This document shows positions 45,966-56,311 of a stretch of 64,000 bases of DNA, in pieces; the first letter of the stretch is position 1, and each line of letters begins with the position of its first letter. The notes beneath the pieces were generated by a model, which worked only from the letters and a program-made list of their open reading frames with translations, had not been told where the DNA came from and made no database searches. Source of the DNA: Sphingomonas sp. Mn802worker (GTDB lineage Bacteria; Pseudomonadota; Alphaproteobacteria; Sphingomonadales; Sphingomonadaceae); NCBI RefSeq assembly GCF_000382485.1, contig NZ_AORY01000005.1, forward strand, positions 124,001 through 188,000, read 5' to 3'. A program made the position numbers and the translations under genes.

Positions 45966-46850
45966 CTACCAGAGCACGCCCTTCTCCGGTTGGAGCGGCT
46001 TGGGTGCCTCGTCGCCGATCGATTGCAGCAGGTCGATCTCGATCGTGCGGCACATGCCCGTAAGCGGCACGTCGTGGACGGTGTTGGCGAACGGATCGAC
46101 CAGATCCTCGCCGATCGCGAGCACAGCGAGGAACATGAGGCTAGCAACCGTCGAGCCGAGTGGGGTCGCGTAGCCGAGCGTCTCGACCAGCCCGATCGGC
46201 AGCAGGATCGCGAACACGTGCGTGAACAGCGTCGGCAGGAAGCGGTACTGGTTGGGCAGTGGCGTGTTCTTGATCCGCTCCATGCCGCCCTGCGCATTGG
46301 CGATGTCGACCAGCACCGCCTCCATTTGCGTCTGCTGAATGGTGTCGATCCAGCCGTTGCGCCGCGCGATGTCAATGCGGCGACCGGTCCCGTCGAGCAG
46401 CCCGTTAGCGACGTTGGTGCGCGCAAGCGAGGGATGCGCCTCATCCTCCGATAGATATTTCAGCACGACCTCATCAACCGGCTGCTTGCGCAATTGGCAA
46501 CGCAGCGCGTTCACGTAGGCGATCTGGCGCAGGACGATCGTGCGGATCATGTCGCGCGCATCCGGATCGGGCAGGAAGTTGCGCGCGGCACGCGCGATGC
46601 TGCGCGATGCGTTGATCATCGCACCCCACAAGGTGCGCGCCTCCCACCAGCGATCATAGGCCGAATTGACGCGAAAGCCGAGGAACAGTGCCAGCACCGA
46701 GCCGAACAGCGTCAGCGGCAGCGACGGCGCGCGGAACGGGAAGCGCATGTAGATGATCGTGACGATCACGTCCCAGATGAACAGGACGGTGAGCGGCTTC
46801 CATACTTCACGGAAGATCTGCTTGGCGCGGGGAACGGAAGTGACGATCAT
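45966..46850 (-). CDS. Bestrophin family (YneE-like) channel protein
   Basis: This 294-residue protein matches bacterial bestrophins. An N-terminal REVWKPLTVLFIWDVIVTIIYM helix leads into the conserved FLGFRVNSAYDRWWEARTLWGAMINASR block. LLPIGLVETLGYATPLGSTVASLMFLAVLAIGEDLVDPF with the acidic turn and a cytoplasmic end follow. Bacterial homologues form pentameric ion channels, probably cation-selective. The 135 bases upstream hold no gene. The protein starts at ATG 46850. Confidence 0.9.
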   Translation of the reverse strand: MIVTSVPRAKQIFREVWKPLTVLFIWDVIVTIIYMRFPFRAPSLPLTLFGSVLALFLGFRVNSAYDRWWEARTLWGAMINASRSIARAARNFLPDPDARDMIRTIVLRQIAYVNALRCQLRKQPVDEVVLKYLSEDEAHPSLARTNVANGLLDGTGRRIDIARRNGWIDTIQQTQMEAVLVDIANAQGGMERIKNTPLPNQYRFLPTLFTHVFAILLPIGLVETLGYATPLGSTVASLMFLAVLAIGEDLVDPFANTVHDVPLTGMCRTIEIDLLQSIGDEAPKPLQPEKGVLW

Positions 46851-46985
46851 GGTGCGCCCATAACCGGTCGGGTGCGAAACGGATGCATGGTTATTGCCGT
46901 CGGATGCCTGCAGAAACGTATTGAAACGGCCCGATCGGAAAGCGACAATCAGGCGGCAAGGTCGCAGCCAACTTGTCGCGGCTGG

Positions 46986-48032
46986 CTAACTGACCAGCGC
47001 GCGGTCGCGCAGGCCCCGCCAGACGCGGAGTGCCTGCATCGTTTCCGCCACGTCGTGGACACGCAACAACTGCACGCCCGCCTCCGCGCCCTTGAGCGCG
47101 AGCGCGACCGATCCACCAAGCCGTTCGGACGCCGGCGCCTCGTTCGACAACGCGCCGATCAGGCGCTTGCGGCTGGCACCCAGCATGACCGGACAGCCGA
47201 GCGCGTGGAAGATGGTCAGGTTATTGAGGAGCGCGAGATTGTCCGACAGCGATTTGCCGAAGCCGATGCCAGGATCGACCATGATCCGCGCGCGATCGAC
47301 CTCGCCTGCCGCCACCGCGTCGATGCGCGCCTCCAGCCAGTCGAACACCTCCGTCACGACGTTGGCATAACCCTGCCCGCCGTGCGGCCCCGATTTCGGG
47401 TCGGGCGAGTGCATCAGGGTGACCGGTGCGCCGCTGCGTGCGACCACCTCAAGCGCGCGATCGTCCCACAGCAATGCGGCGACATCGTTGACGATCGCGG
47501 CACCTGCCTCAAGCGCGGCTTCCATCACCACCGCCTTGCGCGTGTCGATCGAGACGAGCGCACCCGCCGCGGCCAGACGCTCGACCACCGGCCTGACGCG
47601 GCGCGCTTCGTCCTCTTCCCACACCAGTGCCGCGCCCGGACGGGTTGATTCACCTCCAACATCGATCAGCGCGGCACCCTGACCTGCCATCACAACCCCG
47701 GCGGCTGCGGCCCCTGCCGGATCGTCGGCGCGCGCGCCGCCGTCGGAGAAGCTGTCGGGCGTGACGTTCAGGATGCCGGCGACCTGCGGCTGGTCGAAGC
47801 GAAGCGTGCGCGCGCCGAGTTGCCACGCGGGCCGCGGAGAAATGACGCGCGCATGGAGCGTTGCGGCACGCTCTCCCAGGTTGGCGACCTGCGCCACCGG
47901 CACGGTGAAGCGACGGCCGGCGTCGAGCACCTCATAGGCGGCGAACCACTGCATCCCGCCCGCTAGCCGCGCCACGGCGCCATCCTCGTGCGCGGCGGGG
48001 GTGTCGACGAACTGGACCGGGCGCAGGTGCAT
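46986..48032 (-). CDS. folP: Dihydropteroate synthase
   Basis: This 348-residue folate enzyme joins p-aminobenzoate to pterin pyrophosphate. Family motifs are GILNVTPDSFSDGG (pterin/metal site), DVGGESTRPGA, SIDTRKA, NDVAALLWD and MVDPGIGFGKS. SRKRLIG near the C-terminus is the substrate helix. About 75 residues before GILNVTPDS are an extra N-terminal domain without a recognisable motif. It lies ten bases downstream of ccrM on the same strand and may share its transcript. Confidence 0.93.
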   Translation of the reverse strand: MHLRPVQFVDTPAAHEDGAVARLAGGMQWFAAYEVLDAGRRFTVPVAQVANLGERAATLHARVISPRPAWQLGARTLRFDQPQVAGILNVTPDSFSDGGARADDPAGAAAAGVVMAGQGAALIDVGGESTRPGAALVWEEDEARRVRPVVERLAAAGALVSIDTRKAVVMEAALEAGAAIVNDVAALLWDDRALEVVARSGAPVTLMHSPDPKSGPHGGQGYANVVTEVFDWLEARIDAVAAGEVDRARIMVDPGIGFGKSLSDNLALLNNLTIFHALGCPVMLGASRKRLIGALSNEAPASERLGGSVALALKGAEAGVQLLRVHDVAETMQALRVWRGLRDRALVS

Positions 48033-48042
48033 CTAATATCCG

Positions 48043-49197
<1,155 letters not shown>

Positions 49198-49216
49198 CTA
49201 TCGTGCGGGAAAGCAG

Positions 49217-49305
49217 GACTCCGTCAAGCACACTTTGTTGACGAAGGTGGTTGAGATTGCGTCAACGCGGCGGAACGGAAGCGGACCGCGGCCAGATGTT
49301 GAGTC
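49217..49305. promoter_or_regulatory. GANTC sites and possible promoter upstream of ccrM
   Basis: Two CcrM target sites lie in the ccrM leader: GACTC at 49217-49221 and GAGTC at 49301-49305. On the minus strand TTGACG (49227-49222) could be a -35 element running straight into the first site. In Caulobacter, methylation of such sites controls ccrM timing. The -10 is not clear. Confidence 0.5.
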
Positions 49306-49324
49306 AAGCCGCTGCGCGCAGGCT

Positions 49325-49978
49325 CTAGCTATTGTGGTGTGTCGCGAAAGACTCAGTCGCGTCGCCACGTGCGAACGGCAGCTCGGCCTGCGTGACGGGG
49401 GCGAAGCTGCGGCGATGAATCGGCGCAGGGCCATGTTCGCGCAGCGCGCGCAGGTGCGCCGCACAGCCATAGCCCTTGTTCGAATGCCAGCCGTAATGCG
49501 GGTAAGCCTCCGCGTGCGCGATCATGATGCGGTCGCGCGTGTGCTTGGCGACGATCGAGGCGGCGGCGATCGAGGTGCTGACCGCGTCGCCGCCGACGAT
49601 CGGCGTCGCGGCGTAGCTCCAGCGCGGCAGGCGGTTGCCGTCGACCAGCACGTGGCCGGGCGCGCGGCCGAGCAGCGCCGTCACCTGATCGACCGCGAGC
49701 GTCATCGCCTTCATCGTCGCCCAGTAGATGTTCAACCGGTCGATCTCGTCCGCCTCGACCACGCCGATACCGACCACCGCGCAGCCGAGCAGCCGATCGT
49801 GAAGCCGCTGGCGTTCGGCCGCGGGCAGCTTCTTCGAATCGTTGATGCCGCGTGGGATGCCCTTCGCCGGCAGCACAACCGCGGCAGCGACGACGGGACC
49901 GGCAAGCGGCCCCCTGCCCGCCTCGTCGACACCCGCGACCGGCGGCAGGCAGAGTTTCTCGTGTTTCAACCCCGGCAT
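49325..49978 (-). CDS. rnhB: Ribonuclease HII
   Basis: This 217-residue enzyme removes RNA from RNA-DNA hybrids. The metal site is in GVDEAGRGPLAGPVVAAAVVL, and further catalytic acids are in VVEADEIDRLN and HVLVDGNRLP. SIVAKHTRDRIM and HSNKGYG follow. Start is ATG 49978, sharing one base with the stop of the thiD gene (TGATG). It is the second gene of the leftward pair. Immediately downstream is the ccrM promoter region. Confidence 0.94.
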   Translation of the reverse strand: MPGLKHEKLCLPPVAGVDEAGRGPLAGPVVAAAVVLPAKGIPRGINDSKKLPAAERQRLHDRLLGCAVVGIGVVEADEIDRLNIYWATMKAMTLAVDQVTALLGRAPGHVLVDGNRLPRWSYAATPIVGGDAVSTSIAAASIVAKHTRDRIMIAHAEAYPHYGWHSNKGYGCAAHLRALREHGPAPIHRRSFAPVTQAELPFARGDATESFATHHNS

Positions 49979-51147
49979 CAGAGCCGCCACGGCGGAAAGC
50001 GGCGCTGCTCGCCCGCGGTGTAGAGGCGCAGCGCGTTGCCAGCCGGGTCGGTAAGCGACGCCTCGCGCCAGCCCCACGGCTGATCGATCGGATCAGTGAC
50101 CACGATCCCCTCTGCGCGCGCATCGGCGACCGCGGCGTCGAGGTCGGCGATTTCGAGATAGACGATCGCGCGCCCGCCGATCTCGGCCGCGGCCTCGACC
50201 GACAAAGTGGTGCCGCCCGCGGTTTCGAACCGCGCATAGCGTCCGCCGCTGTCGACGATCCGGGTCAGCCCGACCGACTGGTAGAAGGCGACGCTGGCGG
50301 CATGGTCGGTCGTGGGCAACGTGACGTGGTTGAACGTCGGGCGCGCGCCCGGCACATCGCGGACCTGCGCGTGACCCATCGGGCCATGGCCGCGGCCAAG
50401 CCCGGGTGCTTGCCGCAACGCCAGGCGAACGAGCAGACGCGCGCGCGCGATCGCATCGTTGAGCGCCAGCCCGCGCCCAAGCCCTTCCGCGATCGCACTC
50501 GCCAGCGTGCAGCCGGTACCGTGCGTGTGGATCGTGTCGATGCGCGCGCCCGACCAACGTGTGATCGCACCGTCGGGCGAGAACAGGCGGTCGACAATCG
50601 TGTCGCCCTCGGCGTGGCCACCCTTGACCAGCAGGTGCGTGTTGACGCGCGCGGCGTAGGCGGACGCTTCGGACTCCCATGCCGCGTCGCTCAGGTCGGG
50701 GAGGCCGCACAGCACGCGAAATTCGGGCAGGTTCGGTGTGACGAGTGTAGCCAATCTCGCCAGCCGCTGCATCGCGGCGGTCGTGTCCGCATCGGCGAGC
50801 ACCGCGCCGCTTGTCGCGACCATGACGGGATCGAGCACGATGTGCGTGCCGTAGCGGCCGCTCTCCAGCTCGTCGGCGACCGCGTGCGCGACCTCTACAC
50901 CGCCCAGCATGCCGATCTTGACCGCGTCGACGCCGATGTCGCTGGCGACGCACGCCATCTGTTGCACGACGAAGGCGGGCGGGACCGGGTGGACGCCCTC
51001 GACCCCCAGCGTGTTCTGCACCGTGAGCGCGGTGATGGCCGTCATCGCGTGCCCGCCGAGCATCGTCACGGTCTTGATGTCGGCCTGGATACCGGCACCG
51101 CCGCCTGAATCCGAGCCGGCGACAACGAGGATGCGCGGGATCGTCAT
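49978..51147 (-). CDS. thiD: ThiD kinase fused to a VOC-type domain
   Basis: Residues 1 to about 265 are the HMP/HMP-P kinase ThiD for thiamine pyrophosphate synthesis: AGSDSGGGAGIQADIKT, KIGMLGG, DPVMVATSG and the GTGCTLASAIAEGL anion hole. About 290-389 form a vicinal-oxygen-chelate (glyoxalase/bleomycin) domain (FNHVTLPTTDHAASVAFYQSVGL, DPAGNALRLYT). The VOC domain's metal ligands are only partly visible and its role is unknown. Fusions of this kind seem to recur in sphingomonads. The downstream rnhB overlaps by one base. Confidence 0.9.
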   Translation of the reverse strand: MTIPRILVVAGSDSGGGAGIQADIKTVTMLGGHAMTAITALTVQNTLGVEGVHPVPPAFVVQQMACVASDIGVDAVKIGMLGGVEVAHAVADELESGRYGTHIVLDPVMVATSGAVLADADTTAAMQRLARLATLVTPNLPEFRVLCGLPDLSDAAWESEASAYAARVNTHLLVKGGHAEGDTIVDRLFSPDGAITRWSGARIDTIHTHGTGCTLASAIAEGLGRGLALNDAIARARLLVRLALRQAPGLGRGHGPMGHAQVRDVPGARPTFNHVTLPTTDHAASVAFYQSVGLTRIVDSGGRYARFETAGGTTLSVEAAAEIGGRAIVYLEIADLDAAVADARAEGIVVTDPIDQPWGWREASLTDPAGNALRLYTAGEQRRFPPWRL

Positions 51148-51263
51148 GCGGCGAAGTTGAGAAAGTTGACAGTCACGCGCGCACTCTCAACTTCGCGGGA
51201 ACAGGGGTTGATGGTCATGTGGGTGCGATAGCGGCAAGGGTGTGGGTAGGACAGCGCCCGACC

Positions 51264-51491
51264 TCAATGTGCGCGGGCGTGGCGGGTGGTGGAGGCGGGG
51301 TGCTGCGTCAACGCCTTGCCGACACGCGCCGGGCGATCGAGCAGCTCGCCGCCGCAATCAGGGCAGCGTTCATCGAGCGCGTCGGCGCAATCGGCGCAGA
51401 AGGTATTCTCCAGCGAACAGATGAACGCGCCGCCTTCATCGGCGGGCAGGTCAACGCCGCAGCGTTCGCAATCTGGGCGCATCTCGAGCAT
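51264..51491 (-). CDS. DUF1272 cysteine-rich small protein
   Basis: This 75-residue protein matches DUF1272: MLEMRPDCERCGVDLPADEGGAFICSLENTFCADCADAL followed by CPDCGGEL. The cysteine spacing suggests a zinc-binding treble-clef-like domain with three CxxC pairs. The terminal 25 residues are unconserved. Function is unknown. Neighbour spacing (over 100 bases on each side) suggests it is transcribed alone. Confidence 0.85.
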   Translation of the reverse strand: MLEMRPDCERCGVDLPADEGGAFICSLENTFCADCADALDERCPDCGGELLDRPARVGKALTQHPASTTRHARAH

Positions 51492-51620
51492 GGGGGCGAG
51501 ATAGCGACAGGAGGGTACGGGGGAAAGTGGAAGCGACGTGCGCTACCCGAGCGGCGGTACCTCGATCATGGTGCGCGCGTTAGCAGCCGTCGTCCTGCCA
51601 GGATCACCGCACTTTCCGGG

Positions 51621-52280
51621 TTATGACGAAACCTGGGCGCGGCGCCAGTGCAGGTAGGAGTAAAGAACCGGCGGTACAACAACCGTCGCTATCGCCAACC
51701 AGAACAGGAGCGCGCGCGTGGTGGGCGGCAACGGCAGCAGCGTGCCCAAAACAATCATTCCGCCCGCCGCCATCATCGTTCTAGAGCCGAGGCGGTGAGT
51801 TGCTATCCAATTATCCTCATCGATCAGCGCCCACGGCGTACGGATGCCGATGAAGAAGCCGGGGCGAGATTTCGGAAGTGCGTTACCGATTGCGACCAAT
51901 AGCAAGCCCACGCCGACGATTGGCAGGCCGGTGGGTAGCGACAGGCCGAAGGCGGGTGCCGCGACGCAGAGCTCGATCAACGCCATCAACCCGAGCAGGC
52001 TCGCCCATGTGGTGCGAAGCAGTGAAACGCTGCGGTCCAACCCTGGTTGTAGTGGTTCAAGTTTCGGGACTGCGAACAGCAGACCGGAGAAAAGTACGCA
52101 CAGCAGCACCGGCAGCGCCAGCGCGAGCGATGCGTCGGCCATGCGGTCCGGCTCGCCTGTTACCCCCCAGTGCACCGGCAGCAGCGTTCCCGCCGGCAGA
52201 CGCTCATACGCGCGCGTCGCGACATACGAGAGCCCGAGGATTGTCCCGGCTGATGCGATCAGCAACTCTCGGTTGCGCAT
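51621..52280 (-). CDS. sdpI: SdpI-family membrane protein with DUF1648
   Basis: This 219-residue protein has about six helices. The N-terminal LPVHWGVTGEPDRMADASLALALPVLL is the DUF1648 module, and later SRPGFFIGIRTPWALIDEDNWIATHRLGSRTMMAAGGMIVLGTLL is the SdpI signature. In Bacillus SdpI gives immunity to the SdpC toxin and signals to SdpR. No SdpC-like toxin gene is nearby. The ATG lies inside the 3' end of the sdpR gene (22-base overlap), so the genes are coupled. Confidence 0.9.
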   Translation of the reverse strand: MRNRELLIASAGTILGLSYVATRAYERLPAGTLLPVHWGVTGEPDRMADASLALALPVLLCVLFSGLLFAVPKLEPLQPGLDRSVSLLRTTWASLLGLMALIELCVAAPAFGLSLPTGLPIVGVGLLLVAIGNALPKSRPGFFIGIRTPWALIDEDNWIATHRLGSRTMMAAGGMIVLGTLLPLPPTTRALLFWLAIATVVVPPVLYSYLHWRRAQVSS

Positions 52281-52558
52281 GCCTGCTCCCCTTTATCTTC
52301 CCCGACACCGAGCCGCCCCATGAAGCCCATGACGACCTCTTCAATTGCCGACAGGTTGAGTGAATAGATGATGCTGCCCTGGCGGCTTTCGCTTTGGATC
52401 AGCCCTGCTCCCTTGAGCTTCGCGAAGTGCGCCGACATCGTCGGCTTCGACACCGGGAACGCCTGGGCCAATGCGCCAGCGCTCATGCTACCGCCGCGCA
52501 GCATTTCCAGCACCTTGCGGCGGATCGGGTGCGCCAACGCGTCAAAAACCTCGTTCAT
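52259..52558 (-). CDS. sdpR: ArsR/SdpR-family autorepressor
   Basis: This 99-residue winged-helix protein begins MNEVFDALAHPIRRKVLEMLRGGSMSAGALAQAFPVSKPTMSAHFAKLKGAGLIQSE, typical of the ArsR group; no metal-binding cysteines are in the recognition helix. SdpR homologues repress their own sdpRI operon. A palindrome just upstream of the start is the likely operator. The C-terminal tail (EDKGEQACATESC) is short and unconserved. Confidence 0.9.
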   Translation of the reverse strand: MNEVFDALAHPIRRKVLEMLRGGSMSAGALAQAFPVSKPTMSAHFAKLKGAGLIQSESRQGSIIYSLNLSAIEEVVMGFMGRLGVGEDKGEQACATESC

Positions 52559-52573
52559 CCAAGCCTCACTAAT

Positions 52574-52595
52574 TAGCCTATTAGCTAATAGGCTA
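52574..52595. promoter_or_regulatory. Perfect 22-bp palindrome, likely SdpR operator
   Basis: TAGCCTATTAG at 52574-52584 is followed directly by its reverse complement CTAATAGGCTA at 52585-52595. It sits 15 bases before the sdpR ATG and is strikingly AT-rich for this genome, as expected for an operator of a dimeric ArsR-type repressor overlapping a promoter. Confidence 0.85.
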
Positions 52596-52716
52596 TGACG
52601 CCTGATTCAAGCTTAGATGCCGACCGTCACTCGCAGGTTCGCGGGTACGCGCCCGCAGAGCTTCGCTCTTGCTCGCGTGCTTGCCCCGACCCCGCAACGT
52701 GGCCGAGGCGCGTCCC

Positions 52717-54057
52717 TTATCCCGCGCGCCTGACGGCGTCGCAGATCGTGTCGACGATCTGTTCGACCTGGGCGCGGTCGTCGCCTTCGGCCATGACGCG
52801 GATGACGGGTTCGGTGCCGGAGGGACGGATGACGAGGCGGCCGGTGCCGGCAAGTTCGGCCTCGGCGCGCGCGATCTCGGCCTTGACCGCGTCGTGCTCG
52901 AGCGGCTTGCCGCCGGCGAAGCGGACGTTCTTGAGGATCTGCGGCACCGCCTCGAAGCGGTGGAGCACCCGGCTGGCGGGCGCGCTCGCGCGCTTGACCT
53001 CGGCGAGCACCTGAAGTGCGGCGACGAGGCCATCGCCGGTGGTGGCGTAGTCGGACAGGATGATGTGCCCCGACTGCTCGCCGCCGACATTGTAGCCGCT
53101 GCTGCGCATGCGTTCGAGCACGTGGCGGTCGCCGACCTTGGTGCGGACGAGGCCGAGGCCGTGCTCCGCCAGGTGGCGTTCGAGGCCGAGGTTGGACATG
53201 ACCGTGGCGACGAGGCCGTCGCCCTTCAGCCGCCCGGTGCGCGCCCAGCCCTCCGCGATCGTCGCCATCAACTGGTCGCCGTCGATCACGCGGCCGCGCT
53301 CGTCGACGACGATCAGGCGGTCGGCGTCACCGTCGAGCGCGATGCCGATGTCGGCGCGGGTTTCCAGCACCTTGGCCGAGAGCGCGGCGGGGTGGGTCGA
53401 GCCGATCTTGTCGTTAATGTTGAGGCCGTTGGGGGTGACGCCGATCGAGATCACCTCCGCGCCAAGTTCCCACAATGCCTCGGGCGCGACGTTATAGGCG
53501 GCACCGTTGGCGCAATCGACGACGACGCGCAGGCCATCGAGGCGCAGGTCGGCGGGGAAGGTCGTCTTGGCGAAGTGGATATAGCGCCCGCGCGCGTCGT
53601 CGATCCGCTTGGCACGGCCGATCTCGGCGGGCTGCGCAAGTTCGGCGTCACCCGCGTCGATCAGCGCCTCGATCGCTTCCTCGTCCTCGTCCGACAATTT
53701 GAACCCGTCCGGGCCGAACAGCTTGATGCCGTTGTCGCCAAACGGATTATGGCTGGCGGAGATCATCACGCCCATGTCGGCGCGCATCGACGCGGTCAGC
53801 ATCGCGACCGCGGGCGTCGGGATCGGGCCGACGAGCGTCACATCCATGCCCACGGACGTGAAGCCCGCCTGCAATGCGCTTTCCAGCATATAGCCCGACA
53901 GGCGCGTGTCCTTGCCGATCACGACGCGGTGACGGTGCTGCCCGCGCAGGAAGTGGCGGCCCGCTGCCATGCCGACGCGCATCGCCATCTCGGCGGTCAT
54001 CGCACCCGCATTGGTAAGCCCGCGTATGCCGTCGGTGCCGAAATACTTTCTTGCCAT
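52717..54057 (-). CDS. glmM: Phosphoglucosamine mutase
   Basis: This 446-residue enzyme converts glucosamine-6-P to glucosamine-1-P for peptidoglycan and lipopolysaccharide. It starts [18 protein letters not shown]. The phosphoserine loop is [18 protein letters not shown]. The metal loop is ALDGDADRL, followed by [10 protein letters not shown] and the sugar-binding [13 protein letters not shown] 54057 is preferred; an in-frame start at 54069 adds four residues. The divergent symporter gene starts 62 bases away. Confidence 0.95.
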   Translation of the reverse strand: MARKYFGTDGIRGLTNAGAMTAEMAMRVGMAAGRHFLRGQHRHRVVIGKDTRLSGYMLESALQAGFTSVGMDVTLVGPIPTPAVAMLTASMRADMGVMISASHNPFGDNGIKLFGPDGFKLSDEDEEAIEALIDAGDAELAQPAEIGRAKRIDDARGRYIHFAKTTFPADLRLDGLRVVVDCANGAAYNVAPEALWELGAEVISIGVTPNGLNINDKIGSTHPAALSAKVLETRADIGIALDGDADRLIVVDERGRVIDGDQLMATIAEGWARTGRLKGDGLVATVMSNLGLERHLAEHGLGLVRTKVGDRHVLERMRSSGYNVGGEQSGHIILSDYATTGDGLVAALQVLAEVKRASAPASRVLHRFEAVPQILKNVRFAGGKPLEHDAVKAEIARAEAELAGTGRLVIRPSGTEPVIRVMAEGDDRAQVEQIVDTICDAVRRAG

Positions 54058-54118
54058 CACGCCTTCCATCCGCTTGCGCTGTTCGGCTCCATAACGAACG
54101 TCGGTGAAAAGGGCGATA

Positions 54119-55381
54119 ATGTCGCAGGCGACCCGAATATTACTATCGCTGATCGTCGGACTGTCGGCGGGGATCGCGCTTGCCGCCTTCGCCCCCGCTT
54201 TCGTGCCGGGCGTGGCGAGCGTGGCCGAACCGATCGGCTCGGCGTGGCTGCACGGGTTGCAGATGACGATCGTGCCGCTGGTCGTGTCGCTGCTGGTGAC
54301 CGGCGTTGCCGCGACCGCGGAGGCGGCGAAGGCAGGGCGGCTCGCCGCGCGCGCGATCGCGCTCTACGTCGTTCTGCTGTTCTGCTCGGCCGCGGCGGCG
54401 GCAGTGCTGACGCCGTTGTTCCTCGAACTGGTGCCGCTGCCCGCGGCATCGGCGGCGGCGCTGCGCAGCGCGCTGACGGGGGCGCAGGCGATCCCGGAGG
54501 TGCCGCCCTTGGGCGAGTTCCTGGCGGGCGTGGTGCCGTCGAACGTCGTCAAGGCGGCGGGCGACAATGCGTTTCTGTCGCTGATCATCTTCACGCTCGT
54601 CTTCGCGTTCGCGCTGGGGCGGATCGAGCCCGAGTTGCGCGTGCTGCTGACGAAGTTCTTCACCGCGCTGCGCGACACGATGCTGGTGGTGATCGACTGG
54701 GTGCTGTGGATCGCGCCGGTCGGCGTGTTCGCGCTGGCGCTGGTGGTCGGCGCGCGCGCAGGCACGGGCGCGTTCGGGGCGCTGGTGCATTACATCCTGA
54801 CCGTGGTCGCGGTCGGCGTGGTCGTATCGCTGTTCGCCTATCCGCTCGCGCTGCTGGGTGCGCGATTGCCGCTGGGGCGGTTCGTGCGTGCCGCGCTGCC
54901 GGCGCAGGTGGTCGCGATCAGCACGCAATCCTCGCTCGCGTCATTGCCGGCGATGCTGGAGGGCACGCGCGTGGCGGGGGTGCCGGTGCGCGTCGGGGGC
55001 GTGACCTTGCCGCTGGCGGTCGCGGTGTTCCGTGCCACGGGGCCGGCGATGAACCTGGCGGTGGCGATCTATGTCGCGCGCTGGTTCGGGGTCGAGCTGA
55101 CGTTCGGCACGATCGCGACGGCGACCGTAGTCGCGACGCTGACCTCGCTCGGTTCGGTCAGCCTGCCGGGTACGGTCAGCTACGTCAGCGCGATCGCGCC
55201 GGTGGCCGCGACGCTGGGCGCGCCCGTCGCGCCGCTCGGCCTGCTGGTGGCGGTGGAGACGATCCCCGACATCATCCGCACCGTCGGCAACGTGACGATG
55301 GATATCGCCACGACCGCATTGCTGGGACGCGGCGCCGAACCGGTGGAGGACGACGAACTGGTCGAGCTGCCCGCCGCTTGA
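54119..55381 (+). CDS. Dicarboxylate/amino acid:cation symporter (DAACS family)
   Basis: This 420-residue transporter has the GltPh-like layout: a [18 protein letters not shown] helix, [15 protein letters not shown] motif ([26 protein letters not shown]), the hairpin serine-rich [15 protein letters not shown] and [27 protein letters not shown]. The second hairpin is [22 protein letters not shown]. It imports dicarboxylates or acidic amino acids with Na+ or H+. ATG 54119 has AAGG eight bases upstream; GTG 54104 would add five residues. Confidence 0.9.
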   Translation: MSQATRILLSLIVGLSAGIALAAFAPAFVPGVASVAEPIGSAWLHGLQMTIVPLVVSLLVTGVAATAEAAKAGRLAARAIALYVVLLFCSAAAAAVLTPLFLELVPLPAASAAALRSALTGAQAIPEVPPLGEFLAGVVPSNVVKAAGDNAFLSLIIFTLVFAFALGRIEPELRVLLTKFFTALRDTMLVVIDWVLWIAPVGVFALALVVGARAGTGAFGALVHYILTVVAVGVVVSLFAYPLALLGARLPLGRFVRAALPAQVVAISTQSSLASLPAMLEGTRVAGVPVRVGGVTLPLAVAVFRATGPAMNLAVAIYVARWFGVELTFGTIATATVVATLTSLGSVSLPGTVSYVSAIAPVAATLGAPVAPLGLLVAVETIPDIIRTVGNVTMDIATTALLGRGAEPVEDDELVELPAA

Positions 55382-55407
55382 TTGACGGCGCGACGGAAAC
55401 AACTTAT

Positions 55408-55421
55408 TGACACTGGTGTCA
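55408..55421. promoter_or_regulatory. Interrupted palindrome TGACAC-N2-GTGTCA upstream of coq4
   Basis: Half-sites TGACAC and GTGTCA are separated by TG and overlap a TTGACA -35-like hexamer at 55407-55412. A strong ribosome binding site (AAGGAG) follows near 55424. Such symmetric sites are typical for TetR-type repressors. The binding protein is unknown. Confidence 0.5.
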
Positions 55422-55436
55422 GTAAGGAGTCGACTC

Positions 55437-56234
55437 ATGGCTACCCTCCCCCCGTTTCCGGGCACCAACGGCAAGCGCGACTGGCGCAGCGCGATCGATG
55501 CGATCAGGAAGCTGATGAACAACGGTGACGACACGCAGCAGGTGTTCCGCATCATGCGCGCGCTGAACGTCGGCAACGCGCCGGAGAATTACGCACGGCT
55601 GATCGCGACCGAGAAAGGTGGCCGGATCGCGCAGGAACATGTCGAACTGGCCGAGCGCTTCACCGACGCTGCCTTTGTCGCGAGCTTCGCGCCGGGCACG
55701 GTGGGTGCGGCGTACCGGCACTTTCTCGAGAGCACCGGCTATTCCGCCGACGGGCTGGTCGCGGTGAGCAAGCTCGCGCCCGATGAGGACGACATGGCGC
55801 ACCCCTACGCCTGGATGGGGCGACGCATCCGCGACACGCACGACATCTGGCACGTGCTGACGGGTTATCAGGCGGACGAGAGCCTGGGCGAGGCGGCGCT
55901 GGTCGCGTTCAGTTATGCGCAGGTCGGCGGGCTCGGCTGGGCGTTCATCGCCACGGCGGCGTCGTTGAAGAGCCTGAACGTGACCAAGGGCACGCTGTTC
56001 GCAAAGGCAGTGATCGAGGGTTATCGCCATGGCCGCACGGCGAAGTGGATCTCGGGCGAGGACTATCTCGAGCTGCTGCACGAGCCGATAGACGCGGCGC
56101 GCCGACGGCTGAACATCAAGAAGCCGGTGGCGTACCGACACGCGCAGGCCGAGCTTGGCCCGGCGTTGGCATCGTACCTGAGCGCGCAAAAGGAACGCGC
56201 CGGTGCGACAGAAGCGGAGCGGCTGGCGGCGTAA
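55437..56234 (+). CDS. Coq4-family ubiquinone biosynthesis protein
   Basis: This 265-residue protein has the Coq4 zinc-binding motif HDxxH-x(11)-E in DTHDIWHVLTGYQADESLGE, preceded by HPYAWMGRRIRDTHD. In yeast Coq4 organises the ubiquinone synthesis complex and takes part in ring decarboxylation. Motifs SFAPGTVGAAYRHFLE and YRHGRTAKWI support the call. Start is ATG 55437 with AAGGAG ten bases upstream. A TetR-like palindrome lies in its promoter. Confidence 0.9.
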   Translation: MATLPPFPGTNGKRDWRSAIDAIRKLMNNGDDTQQVFRIMRALNVGNAPENYARLIATEKGGRIAQEHVELAERFTDAAFVASFAPGTVGAAYRHFLESTGYSADGLVAVSKLAPDEDDMAHPYAWMGRRIRDTHDIWHVLTGYQADESLGEAALVAFSYAQVGGLGWAFIATAASLKSLNVTKGTLFAKAVIEGYRHGRTAKWISGEDYLELLHEPIDAARRRLNIKKPVAYRHAQAELGPALASYLSAQKERAGATEAERLAA

Positions 56235-56311
56235 AGGCGTAGCGCGCGGGGCGGGTCGATGACGCGCGCCGGGGTGTCGTGACGCCCGAAAGCGCGCTAG
56301 GCACGCCCGCG

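Noticed and set aside
51264..52280. Possible SdpC-like toxin gene beside sdpRI
   Set aside because: The neighbouring small gene is DUF1272, a cysteine-rich cytosolic type without signal peptide; no toxin-like product is visible.
52669..55410. Plus-strand open frame spanning glmM antisense and the symporter out of frame
   Set aside because: It crosses two real genes in the wrong strand or frame and has Arg/Ala/Asp-rich composition of a shadow.
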